A stretch of 64,000 bases of DNA, taken from positions 682,001-746,000 of the forward strand of contig NZ_VTAV01000001.1 of assembly GCF_008180195.1 (NCBI RefSeq), read 5' to 3'. Below the pieces are notes generated by a model. It saw only the letters and a program-made list of their open reading frames with translations, was not told the DNA's origin and did not search any database. This DNA is from Sphingobacterium phlebotomi. GTDB lineage: Bacteria; Bacteroidota; Bacteroidia; Sphingobacteriales; Sphingobacteriaceae. Within the stretch, counting starts at the first letter, position 1. Each line of letters begins with the position of its first letter. Made by a program: the position numbers and the translations under genes. This document shows positions 25,761 through 34,501 of this stretch, piece by piece.

Positions 25761-25799
25761 TTTAAAGAAAATTAAATATAAATATATGTATGCTTTGAA

Positions 25800-25829
25800 C
25801 AAATTTAGTTAATATTATTTTATAATCAA
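25800..25829 (-). promoter_or_regulatory. Bacteroidota-type promoter for the azurin-like gene
   Basis: On the minus strand: TTG (25829-25827), 19 bases, TAAATTTG (25807-25800), an exact TTG-N19-TAnnTTTG. Transcription would begin near 25795, ~35 bases before the ATG. It lies directly after the hybrid-kinase operon, so the azurin gene can be expressed independently. Confidence 0.75.
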
Positions 25830-25833
25830 GATA

Positions 25834-27438
25834 TTATACCCTTTTTGAGATAAGTTTGTCGATTTTCTGATACAGATCCAAGGGATCGAAAGGTTTTCCG
25901 ATAACGCTATCTGCTCCTGCTTCATATGCAGCCGCCTGTTCGTGTTGCAATACGGATGCAGAAATAGTAATGATGGGCGTATTGGCTTTATGCGGATTTG
26001 GATGCGCCTTGATTTCCTGTATTGCTTCAAAACCCGACATAACAGGCATGTGCGTGTCCATCATGATAAGATCGTAATCGTGTTGGTTTATATATTCAAC
26101 AGCAATCCTCCCGTTTTTTACCACATCGACCTCGCAACCCCAGGACTTCAATATGTGCACGAGCATAAAACTATTTAATTCGTTGTCTTCTGCCACGAGG
26201 ATTCGGACGTTATCAAATTTATGTAGGGATGAGATCGCTGTCGTATCTATTGTTTCTTCCTGCCTAAAATTGTCAACTTTTTCGAACGTGGCTTGGAACG
26301 AAAATGCAGATCCTTCTCCGTAAGCGCTTTTTGCTTCAATTTTTCCATGTAGCAAATCTGCTAACCGTTTTACGATAGCGAGCCCCAAGCCGGTACCGCC
26401 GTATTTTTTTGTGATGCCGTCGTCGCCCTGTTCGAATGCAAGGAATATCTTTTCGATAGCTTCTGGTTTGATACCTATCCCGGTATCGGTTACCGTAAAC
26501 TTAATGGTACATTGTGAAGCCGCTTGGTCTACAACACTTGTTTGCAATGTGATTTTGCCTTCTTCTGTAAATTTTAAGGCATTCGATACAAAGTTGTCGA
26601 TAATTTGTTGGATACGGATGGGGGAGCTCCTTATATATTCTGGTAATTGTGGGTCAATATCCATTTCGAATGCCAGATTTCTATCCAACGCCTTTATCTT
26701 GAAGAAATTGTCGATATCCATTAACTTCTTACGGATGGAAAAATTCTCGTATTCTATTTTCATCATACCCGAATCTATTTTGGAAATATCGAGGATATCG
26801 TTGATGATGAGTAAAAGCGAGTTTGAAGCATTGTCCAGCCGCTTGATCCAGTCGTGTTGTTCATTATTAAGCGGTGTATTTCGGAGGATGTGTATAATAC
26901 CTACGATACCGTTAATCGGTGTCCTTATTTCATGACTCATGTTGGCCAGGAAACTCTCTTTAGATCTGCGGGCTTCTTCGGCTTCCTCTTTTGCAAGGAT
27001 GAGTTGTCTCTGCGATTCCTCTAACGCAATGTTCTTTTGCTTGATTTCTTCCTGTATGTGGATTTGGCGCACAAAAGAGGTAACTTTCGCGACAGTTATC
27101 TCTGGATGGAGAGGTTTGTAAAGGTAATCTACCGCTCCACTTTCCAGTCCTTTCAGTAAGTATCTATCCTCTTTGGAAATCGCCGTTACCATAATGGCCA
27201 TGATGTGGTTGGTCTTTGGATTTGATTTCAACAGCGAAACAAATTCAAAGCCATTTATTTCAGGCATTTGCACATCGACCAGAGCAATGGCAATATCATT
27301 TTTCCAGCAAATTTTAAGTGCCTCATTCGGATCGGTCGAGCTGATGATGTTGATATGGTCGACTTCTGAAAGCAAAGCAGATAAACTGATGATGTTTTCT
27401 TCCTTGTCATCTAAAATGAGAAGATTAACATGCTTCAT
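25834..27438 (-). CDS. Hybrid histidine kinase: REC-HisKA-HATPase-REC
   Basis: A 534-residue cytoplasmic protein with no membrane helix. REC domain (LLILDDKEENIISL, phosphoacceptor in ALVDVQMPEING), a coiled-coil linker, HisKA (FLANMSHEIRTPINGI), HATPase (NFVSNALKFTEEG, VTDTGIGIKPEA, GTGLGLAIVKRL) and a second REC (RILVAEDNELNSF, LIMMDTHMPVMSG). All phospho-sites are present. It is the last gene of an operon with CheB, CheR and a large hybrid kinase (7-base gap from CheB) and probably receives phosphate or partner control from the upstream kinase. Confidence 0.92.
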   Translation of the reverse strand: MKHVNLLILDDKEENIISLSALLSEVDHINIISSTDPNEALKICWKNDIAIALVDVQMPEINGFEFVSLLKSNPKTNHIMAIMVTAISKEDRYLLKGLESGAVDYLYKPLHPEITVAKVTSFVRQIHIQEEIKQKNIALEESQRQLILAKEEAEEARRSKESFLANMSHEIRTPINGIVGIIHILRNTPLNNEQHDWIKRLDNASNSLLLIINDILDISKIDSGMMKIEYENFSIRKKLMDIDNFFKIKALDRNLAFEMDIDPQLPEYIRSSPIRIQQIIDNFVSNALKFTEEGKITLQTSVVDQAASQCTIKFTVTDTGIGIKPEAIEKIFLAFEQGDDGITKKYGGTGLGLAIVKRLADLLHGKIEAKSAYGEGSAFSFQATFEKVDNFRQEETIDTTAISSLHKFDNVRILVAEDNELNSFMLVHILKSWGCEVDVVKNGRIAVEYINQHDYDLIMMDTHMPVMSGFEAIQEIKAHPNPHKANTPIITISASVLQHEQAAAYEAGADSVIGKPFDPLDLYQKIDKLISKRV

Positions 27439-27445
27439 GTTGATT

Positions 27446-28012
27446 TTATTTTAAATTTCTGAAATACGATATAATCTGTCGGTTACTGTATATCTCGACA
27501 TGCCCATTGGCCTCAATAGCGTGCCTGGGCATCGTTGAAATTAAGGCTTCCGTGGGTGATTGTACAATAACTTTTGACCCCATCTGCTGCAACTGTTTTA
27601 CACCGTCTGTACCATCTTGATTAGCGCCCGATAGTAAAAAGGCCGTACAATGATCAAGATATACTTCTGCTGCCGTCTCAAAAAGTACGTCGATAGACGG
27701 GCGAGAAAAACGAACACGTTCAGAGAGATCCAATGAAAATGTCTTATCCGGTTCTATTAACAAATGATAACCTGGTGCAGCAAAATATATCTCTCCTTTT
27801 AAGATAGTCGCTTTATCCTCGGCCTGGACAATCTTTTTTTTGAGCCTTGCAGAAAGCGTATCTTCTATCTTCGTGGTAAATTTGGGGTTACGATGAATAA
27901 CAATGATAATGGCAGGAGAGAAAACCTCCGGTAAAGCCTCTATCATATCGATAATTAACGTGTATGAACCAGCGCTTCCTCCAATTAAAATGATGTCATT
28001 CGCTTTTTCCAT
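27446..28012 (-). CDS. Stand-alone CheB-type methylesterase domain
   Basis: A 188-residue protein consisting only of the CheB catalytic domain, without the receiver domain of chemotaxis CheB. Catalytic motifs: GGSAGS with the nucleophilic Ser, VIHRNP with the His, and LSGANQDGTDG with the Asp. The ATG at 28012 overlaps the CheR stop codon (TGATG), implying coupled translation. As no chemoreceptor gene is nearby, it may act on the coiled-coil region of the neighbouring hybrid kinase or have another role. Confidence 0.88.
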   Translation of the reverse strand: MEKANDIILIGGSAGSYTLIIDMIEALPEVFSPAIIIVIHRNPKFTTKIEDTLSARLKKKIVQAEDKATILKGEIYFAAPGYHLLIEPDKTFSLDLSERVRFSRPSIDVLFETAAEVYLDHCTAFLLSGANQDGTDGVKQLQQMGSKVIVQSPTEALISTMPRHAIEANGHVEIYSNRQIISYFRNLK

Positions 28013-28842
28013 CACTTTACTTTTTGATAAATGTTAAACTTTTTGTTAATCACTTTGAATTTGGACATAATTTCGTGATTGAACAACGTTTCTTTGGTGC
28101 CTAAACAGATAAAGCCAAATTTACTTAAGGATTCGTAGAATAAATGAAAGATACGGTTTTGCAACTCCAGATCGAAATAAATAAGCACATTGCGACAGGA
28201 TATGAATTGAAATTCATTGAAGGTATAATCTGTGGCAAGGTTATGTTGTGAGAAAAGTATATTTTTCCGAATATCCGCATGGATAATAGCAGCATCATAC
28301 ATAGCCATATAATAATCTGATAAGCTTTTGAATGCGCCTGTGGCATTATAGTTCTCCGTATATAATTTGAAGTTTTTAAGCGGATAAATCGCTTTTTTGG
28401 CCGTTTCCACTACGTTGCCATTTACATCAGTACCATAGATAAAACTACGATTATATAAACCCGCCTCCGTTAACATAATTGCCAAAGAGTACACTTCTTC
28501 TCCAGTGGAACATCCGGCACTCCAAAATTTTAGGCGAGGAAAGGTTTCAAGATAGGGGAAGACATCCGTACGTAGTGCGGCATAATAAAGTGGATCCCGA
28601 AACATCTCCGTTACGTTTACCGTAATCTCGTTCATCAAATAGGTATGGAAACCTTCCACATTGATGATAGCATTCTTTAAGTCCACAACATCCATTCGCT
28701 CTAAATCCATCACACGTTGTATGCGGCGTTTTAGTGAAGATTTGCTGTAACCCATTAAATTAAAGCCAGAGACTTTCCCCACTAACTCGACAATCTCTTG
28801 GAGTTCCTGAAAACTGATATGGGATATGGTTAACTTAGCCAT
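28012..28842 (-). CDS. CheR-type protein methyltransferase
   Basis: A 276-residue methyltransferase. The N-terminal CheR all-helical domain covers residues ~1-75. The SAM site FWSAGCSTGEEVYSLAIML, FIYGTDVNGNVVETAKKAIY and ISCRNVLIYFDLELQNRIF follow. It would methylate glutamates of a receptor or coiled-coil partner. Its start overlaps the 3' end of the large hybrid kinase by 13 bases and its stop overlaps CheB, so the trio is translationally coupled. Confidence 0.92.
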   Translation of the reverse strand: MAKLTISHISFQELQEIVELVGKVSGFNLMGYSKSSLKRRIQRVMDLERMDVVDLKNAIINVEGFHTYLMNEITVNVTEMFRDPLYYAALRTDVFPYLETFPRLKFWSAGCSTGEEVYSLAIMLTEAGLYNRSFIYGTDVNGNVVETAKKAIYPLKNFKLYTENYNATGAFKSLSDYYMAMYDAAIIHADIRKNILFSQHNLATDYTFNEFQFISCRNVLIYFDLELQNRIFHLFYESLSKFGFICLGTKETLFNHEIMSKFKVINKKFNIYQKVK

Positions 28843-31800
28843 ACGCGCATCAACGATACTAATTTGTCAATGTCGATTGGTTTGCTAATATAATCGTTTG
28901 CACCAATCTGTATAGATTTTTCTCGATCTCCTTGCATTGCCTTTGCGGTGACGGCTATAATAGGCAGATTAGCGTTCTGTTTATGTTCCCTTATTTTCTT
29001 TATGGCTTCGTAACCGTCCATTTCGGGCATCATAATATCCATCAGTATAATATCAATCTTTCCGATATTGTTGTTGGCAATCTCCACAGCCTCCAACCCG
29101 TTGTTTGCAATTTCAATTTCCATATTATACGCTTGGAGCGTAGTCGTTAAGGCAAAAACGTTGCGCATATCATCATCAGCAATCAATACCTTTTTTCCCT
29201 CCAAGCTACCCGGCTGCGGATTATTCTTTTTAAGCTTGTCGATATTCTTTATAGGTGTATAATCGTCCGAGCTGATTTTGTTGAGGAATAGCGTAACCTC
29301 GTCTATCAACCGGCTGTTGCTTTTACCTGACTTGAGCACCATCGCCTTCGTATGTAATCTAATGTGCTCTATCTGTTCCGTAGAAAGATCATAAGCTGTG
29401 TTAATAATAACGGGTGTTTCAGCATAGGAGGGTATGGATTTGATCTGGTCTAGCACATCCAATCCATTCGCATCAGGGAGTTTGATGTCCAATATCACGC
29501 AGTCAATATTTTGTTCCTCTTTGAGCTTACGGAGAGCAGATTGTGCGGAGAATGCTTGTAGAACATTAATATTATGTTCGGCAAATGCTGATTTTATAAC
29601 ATCGCTTTGAAATTCTTGGTCTTCAACCAATAATACTTTTTTGATGCTTTTGTTAATATTGAGCTGAATATTTTCAAAAGCTTTTCTCAACGCATCTTCA
29701 GAAATGGGTTTCGATAGAAAGCCAATAGCTCCTTTTTCAATAAACTCGCGTTGGTTGAAAGACGCAGCGGACATCATGTGGACAGGGATATGCTTTGTTT
29801 CAGCATCTGCTTTTAATGCGCGTAGTACTTCCCAACCATCGGATATGGGTAGCATGACATCCAATATGATGGCTTGAGGCTTAAACTGCTGCGCTTTTTG
29901 TATGCCATCGACACCGTTGTATGCTAACATAACCTGAAAACCATATAACTCGGCAAATTCACGCAGGATCTCCGCAAAATTAATGTCATCCTCCACAATC
30001 AACAATGTGCGCGTTGCATCTGTTGCGTCTTCATTGCTCACGGTAGCATTATTCAGCGTAGGAGGAGACGAGGATATATCTACTGGTTCTTCGTCAGGAA
30101 TAGCGTTTGTTATCGATTGTTGTCTGGCCGATGTGACGTTCTTTCCGTTTGGATGGTAGGGGATGGTCAATGTAAACGTGCTTCCTTTGCCGATTTCACT
30201 TTCTAACGTGATCTGACCGCCCAATAATATGGCGATTTCACGACTGATAGATAAACCTAATCCTGTACCCCCGTATTTTCGGCTCGTAGAGCCGTCTTCT
30301 TGGCGAAACGCTTCAAAAATCAACTGTTGTTTTTCATTTGATATGCCTTTTCCAGTATCGGAAACGGCAAATTTTAAGTATTCTTCATCACGCGTGATGG
30401 CTAACTGAATCTTTCCGTTGTTATTCGTAAATTTGAAGGCATTCGAAAGAAAATTCTTAAGTACTTGCTCTAGCCGGTACTCATCACAAACAAAAGTTGA
30501 GGCGACATCCTCCTGAATAGTGATGTCAAATTGTATATCTTTTTTCTGAGCAACAGTGGTAAATAAACTTTCCATGTTGTCTGCAAATTCCGCGGTGCGG
30601 ATAATATCTTTGTTAAGCTCTACTTTCCCTGCTTCAATCTTGGCGAGGTCTAATAGTTCGTTTATAAGTTGTAATAAATCGCTGCCCGCACTGTGGATAA
30701 CAGAAGCATATTTAACTTGATCGGTGTTTAGATTTTCGGCTTTATTGTCTTGTAAAAGTTTTGCTAAAATCAAGATGCTATTTAGCGGTGTTCGAAGTTC
30801 ATGGCTCATGTTCGCCATAAACTCCGATTTATATCTGCTCGCAAGCTCTACTTCCTTGATTTTTTCTTCCACGGTTTTCTGCGCTGCGTTCAGCTCTTCA
30901 TTACGTGATACCAGTTGATTCGCCTTTTCTTCCAATTCGGTATTGGCTTGCTGCAATTCCTCTTGTTGCACACGTAGCTCTTCTTCCGAGGCTTCTAATA
31001 AATTCGTTTTATAGATCAGCTCTTCGTTGGTGATACGCAGTTCTTCCTGTTGCGCCTCCAATTCCTCCGTCTGTTGTTGTGTTTCCTCCAGGAGATTTTC
31101 CACCAATGTATGTTTCTGTCCACTTTTTATAGCAATGGCTAGAATATGTGCGATGCGTTCTACATAGCTACTGATTCTCGGTAGATCATCATCCGCATAG
31201 TTGCCGCCGATTTCGAGTACGCCCCATGTACGACCATCCTGCACACAAGGTGCTAACAGGATGACTTGAATCTGATTTGAACTGAGCGCGCTGGAAGAGC
31301 TGAATACATCCTCCACATTCTCTCGGAGAACCTTTAATTTTTTACTTTTTGCGACATGTCCCACTAAGCCTTCGCCTTCGAGAAAGATTTCGGGTAGTTT
31401 ACCAGTGTGATCCACACCAATCTGTTGCTTTAACGCGTACTCATACGAATCTACCTTCTGTATATATAAAGCTGCAGCATGCGTGTCTATGGTTTCTAAA
31501 AGGGTTTCAAAAGCAATTTGGGCAATCTCGTTTTCATTATCAATGCCACTGATTCGTTCGTTAAGTTTGCTGGATTCTGTTAACACCCAATTGCTGTCTT
31601 CGATTTGCTTCTGGGCGGCTTTGATTTCCTTGTTTAATAAATGGGTCTCTTTAGAACGTTGCCCTAATTCATTCATCGTTTTTACAATCCTGTTGAGGAT
31701 ATAAATCAAGACCAGCATCAGAAAGCCTATTAATATATAGGTCCTGGTTTTTAAAGCCTCGACTGATTCATGGATTTCCTTCACACTGATAACTTTCACT

Positions 31801-31916
31801 CTTTCAATTTGCTTCCCAAGGTCGTTGAAAAAGTATACGGCAGCACCTATAATTAAGATATAGGTCATCGTTACCCCAATGAACAATTGCCATTTTAGGC
31901 GTACATCCTTTTTCAT
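28830..31916 (-). CDS. Large hybrid histidine kinase: TM-GAF-HisKA-HATPase-REC-REC-REC
   Basis: A 1028-residue inner-membrane kinase. Two membrane helices (residues ~10-28 and ~57-75) enclose a short periplasmic loop. A GAF-like domain (~130-275), a long Gln/Glu-rich coiled coil (~280-375), HisKA (MANMSHELRTPLNSIL), HATPase (NFLSNAFKFTNN, VSDTGKGIS, GTGLGLSI) and three receiver domains follow (LIVEDD, LLVEDQ, LIADDD, with phospho-Asp in ILDVMLP, ILDIKLP, LMDIMMP). It is the first gene of the operon with CheR, CheB and a second hybrid kinase. The coiled coil has many Glu/Gln residues that CheR/CheB could modify. Confidence 0.93.
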   Translation of the reverse strand: MKKDVRLKWQLFIGVTMTYILIIGAAVYFFNDLGKQIERVKVISVKEIHESVEALKTRTYILIGFLMLVLIYILNRIVKTMNELGQRSKETHLLNKEIKAAQKQIEDSNWVLTESSKLNERISGIDNENEIAQIAFETLLETIDTHAAALYIQKVDSYEYALKQQIGVDHTGKLPEIFLEGEGLVGHVAKSKKLKVLRENVEDVFSSSSALSSNQIQVILLAPCVQDGRTWGVLEIGGNYADDDLPRISSYVERIAHILAIAIKSGQKHTLVENLLEETQQQTEELEAQQEELRITNEELIYKTNLLEASEEELRVQQEELQQANTELEEKANQLVSRNEELNAAQKTVEEKIKEVELASRYKSEFMANMSHELRTPLNSILILAKLLQDNKAENLNTDQVKYASVIHSAGSDLLQLINELLDLAKIEAGKVELNKDIIRTAEFADNMESLFTTVAQKKDIQFDITIQEDVASTFVCDEYRLEQVLKNFLSNAFKFTNNNGKIQLAITRDEEYLKFAVSDTGKGISNEKQQLIFEAFRQEDGSTSRKYGGTGLGLSISREIAILLGGQITLESEIGKGSTFTLTIPYHPNGKNVTSARQQSITNAIPDEEPVDISSSPPTLNNATVSNEDATDATRTLLIVEDDINFAEILREFAELYGFQVMLAYNGVDGIQKAQQFKPQAIILDVMLPISDGWEVLRALKADAETKHIPVHMMSAASFNQREFIEKGAIGFLSKPISEDALRKAFENIQLNINKSIKKVLLVEDQEFQSDVIKSAFAEHNINVLQAFSAQSALRKLKEEQNIDCVILDIKLPDANGLDVLDQIKSIPSYAETPVIINTAYDLSTEQIEHIRLHTKAMVLKSGKSNSRLIDEVTLFLNKISSDDYTPIKNIDKLKKNNPQPGSLEGKKVLIADDDMRNVFALTTTLQAYNMEIEIANNGLEAVEIANNNIGKIDIILMDIMMPEMDGYEAIKKIREHKQNANLPIIAVTAKAMQGDREKSIQIGANDYISKPIDIDKLVSLMRVWLS

Positions 31917-32151
31917 CAGTATAATTATTTATATTATTGTTTTTCTAAAGATAGATGCCCTTTGGGTACAAAAATAACAATTGACTGATATAAAGAGGTC
32001 TATATATGAAAATAATTTGTTCAATTAAGCTCTTGAAAGATTCCGCTTGAATTGTTCTTAGCCCGAGAAGGGTCACTTTAATTATAAATTAGGTTGCTTA
32101 AAATGCAAAATAAAATAATATCTTTAAGGAGTTACTTAATTAATATAATGT

Positions 32152-33132
32152 ATGGGACCTGAAATTAGCTTAGTTTTAATTATTGTAGGGGGAGTTGTCG
32201 CTTTTTTTGTGCTGATATACTTGTTGCCGGTGAATCTTTGGTTTACAGCACAACTTTCCAATGTGAAAATCAGTCTTTTGAATTTGGTGTTGATGCGCTT
32301 GCGGAAGGTGCCGCCATCGCTAGTGACGAATGCGATGATCACATCGACAAAAGCGGGATTACGTATCTCCACGAATGATATCGAAACCCATTATCTCGCC
32401 GGAGGAAATGTGAATAAAGTGATCAAAGCGCTTATTTCGGCGGATAAAGCGAATATTCCCCTTAATTTTAAATTGGCTACTGCAATTGACCTTGCGGGGC
32501 GGGATGTTTTTGATGCGGTTCAGCTTTCGGTAAATCCTCAAGTTATTAACACGCCCCCTGTAGCAGCGGTAGCAAAGGACGGTATACAGTTGATTGCGAA
32601 AGCAAGAGTAACCGTGCGTGCCAATATCAATCAGCTTGTAGGTGGAGCTGGTGAGGAGACAATTTTAGCGCGGGTAGGCGAAGGGATTGTAACGACAATT
32701 GGATCGGCTGTAGACCATAAACAGGTGCTGGAAAATCCTGATAACATCTCCAAAACCGTGCTTTCCAAAGGTTTGGATTCGGGGACAGCATTTGAGATCT
32801 TATCGATTGACATTGCTGATATTGATATCGGGGAAAATGTGGGAGCTAAATTGCAGACCGACCAGGCAGAAGCAGATTTAAAAGTCGCGAATGCCCGAGC
32901 GGAGGAACGTCGTGCGATGGCCGTCGCTTCCGAACAAGAAATGCGTGCCAAGGCCCAAGAAGCAAGAGCAAAAGTAATAGAAGCGGAATCGCAAGTGCCG
33001 TTGGCTATGGCTGAAGCTTTCCGGAGTGGAAATCTGGGGGTAATGGACTACTATAAAATGCAGAATATGCAGGCTGATACAGAGATGCGATCTTCGATTT
33101 CTAAACCAACCTCGGGTGACAAAGGGAAATAA
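32152..33132 (+). CDS. floA: Flotillin-like protein FloA
   Basis: A 326-residue flotillin-like protein anchored by an N-terminal hairpin helix ([20 protein letters not shown]), followed by an SPFH/PHB-type domain ([37 protein letters not shown]...) and a C-terminal Ala/Glu-rich coiled coil ([33 protein letters not shown]). FloA organises membrane microdomains and scaffolds membrane protein complexes. Length and order match the family. TAAGGAG lies ~15 bases before the ATG. A hairpin terminator follows. Confidence 0.95.
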   Translation: MGPEISLVLIIVGGVVAFFVLIYLLPVNLWFTAQLSNVKISLLNLVLMRLRKVPPSLVTNAMITSTKAGLRISTNDIETHYLAGGNVNKVIKALISADKANIPLNFKLATAIDLAGRDVFDAVQLSVNPQVINTPPVAAVAKDGIQLIAKARVTVRANINQLVGGAGEETILARVGEGIVTTIGSAVDHKQVLENPDNISKTVLSKGLDSGTAFEILSIDIADIDIGENVGAKLQTDQAEADLKVANARAEERRAMAVASEQEMRAKAQEARAKVIEAESQVPLAMAEAFRSGNLGVMDYYKMQNMQADTEMRSSISKPTSGDKGK

Positions 33133-33135
33133 AAC

Positions 33136-33164
33136 AAAACCCTGGCGATGGGCGCCAGGGTTTG
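33136..33164 (+). terminator. Terminator after floA
   Basis: AAACCCTGGCG / CGCCAGGGTTT with a short GC loop starts four bases beyond the floA stop codon. The remaining ~210 bases to kdsC contain no gene that I can support. Confidence 0.75.
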
Positions 33165-33374
33165 CTACTAACCAATTATAAACCTAAATTATGAAAAGAC
33201 AATTTTAATATTGTAATCTTTATTTGCTCTTTGATTACAATACAAAAGTACGTCTAAAAAAAATATTTGTCAAGGGTTTCGATGGTATAGTTGCCTATGT
33301 AACTAACATCTGACAAATTTCTGATGAAATGACGGGTTTTGATAAAAATTTGGCTTGATTAATTAACTATTTTT

Positions 33375-33893
33375 ATGGTTTTACGACAGTTCGCCCACAT
33401 TAAAGTTCTTTTGCTGGATGTAGATGGCGTGCTTACGGACGGCTCTGTGCTTGTTACAGAGCAAGGTGAGCAATTAAGACGATTTTCTATTAAAGATGGG
33501 TATGCTATACAACTGGCTATAAAACGTGGTCTTCGTATTTGTATTATCAGCGGCGGAAAGTCGCAAGGTGTATTGCACCGTCTCCGTGGACTTGGTGTGG
33601 AAGATATTTATCTCGGCGTCACCGATAAGTTGGCATTAATGGGGGAAATTATTATCCGTTACGATGTCGCGTTAGCGGAAGTCGGTTTTATGGGAGATGA
33701 TATACCAGATTTGGCGTGTTTAAAGCAGGTCGGATTACCCATGTGCCCACAGGATGCTGTGGAAGAAATAAAAGCCGTTGCACGTTATGTTTCACCGAAA
33801 AACGGTGGAGAAGGTTGTGTTCGAGATGTTATTGAGAAAATCTTGAAACTACAGAAAAAATGGTATCACGAAGATAATATAAAAAGTAACTAA
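33375..33893 (+). CDS. kdsC: 3-deoxy-D-manno-octulosonate 8-phosphate phosphatase
   Basis: A 172-residue HAD phosphatase of the KdsC subfamily, which removes phosphate from Kdo8P on the way to the Kdo of LPS. Motif I LLLDVDGVLTDG (nucleophile and general acid present), motif II IISGGKSQ, motif III lysine before LALMG, motif IV GFMGDDIPDL. The short cap-less architecture is typical of the tetrameric KdsC. The Maf gene starts at the next base after the stop codon, so the two are coexpressed. Confidence 0.92.
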   Translation: MVLRQFAHIKVLLLDVDGVLTDGSVLVTEQGEQLRRFSIKDGYAIQLAIKRGLRICIISGGKSQGVLHRLRGLGVEDIYLGVTDKLALMGEIIIRYDVALAEVGFMGDDIPDLACLKQVGLPMCPQDAVEEIKAVARYVSPKNGGEGCVRDVIEKILKLQKKWYHEDNIKSN

Positions 33894-34475
33894 ATGCCCA
33901 TAAACACGCTTAAAGATATCCCGATAATCTTGGGATCACAATCACCTCGACGGAAAGAACTTCTGCAAAAAATGGGATTTGATTTTCAAGTGATCGTCAA
34001 GGAGACGGATGAACATTTTGACGAACAGCAATCGCCTCAGGAGATTGTAAAACATATTGCCATTAATAAGATTTTAGGCTTTGATAGCATTTCCTTCCAT
34101 GATGCATTGGTTATCACAGCGGATACAGTGGTTGTGTGCCGAGGTAATATATTAGGAAAGCCCCGCGATGAGAAAGAAGCATTTCAGATGCTGAATCAGC
34201 TACAGGGAGATAGTCATACCGTATTGACAGCGGTGGCCTTGCAGTACCAAGGAAAATTACATTCCTTCGTTGAGGAAACCCGGGTAGCATTTTATCCGCT
34301 ATCGGAGCAAGAAATCCTTTTTTATCTGGAAAATTATCGTCCGTTTGATAAAGCAGGTTCCTATGGTATTCAGGAATGGATTGGGTTTATCGGGATCAAA
34401 TCTATTACGGGGTCGTATGAAAATGTGGTAGGATTACCAACGGCACGATTATATCAAGAGATGAAAAAATTATAG
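33894..34475 (+). CDS. maf: Maf-family nucleotide pyrophosphatase
   Basis: A 193-residue Maf protein. N-terminal IILGSQSPRRKELL with the phosphate-binding Ser-Arg-Arg, KETDEHFDE, ITADTVVVCRGNILGKP with catalytic Asp, and DKAGSYGIQEWIGFIGIKSITGSYENVVGLP near the C-terminus. Maf proteins hydrolyse dTTP/UTP or m7GTP and modified nucleotides. The DKAGSYGIQ form suggests the YhdE (dTTP/UTP) type. Joined to kdsC with no gap. Confidence 0.92.
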   Translation: MPINTLKDIPIILGSQSPRRKELLQKMGFDFQVIVKETDEHFDEQQSPQEIVKHIAINKILGFDSISFHDALVITADTVVVCRGNILGKPRDEKEAFQMLNQLQGDSHTVLTAVALQYQGKLHSFVEETRVAFYPLSEQEILFYLENYRPFDKAGSYGIQEWIGFIGIKSITGSYENVVGLPTARLYQEMKKL

Positions 34476-34497
34476 GGGCAAAATTTTTGCCCCTATA
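34471..34497. terminator. Bidirectional terminator between maf and the TonB receptor gene
   Basis: TATAGGGGCAAAA / TTTTGCCCCTATA, a GC-centred stem overlapping the maf stop codon and lying five bases from the end of the convergent receptor gene. Confidence 0.85.
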
Positions 34498-34501
34498 TAC
34501 A

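Noticed and set aside
33133..33374. Short ORF MKRQF in the floA-kdsC gap
   Set aside because: Five codons with no repeated codons and no attenuator-type hairpin after it; the floA terminator explains the only structure.
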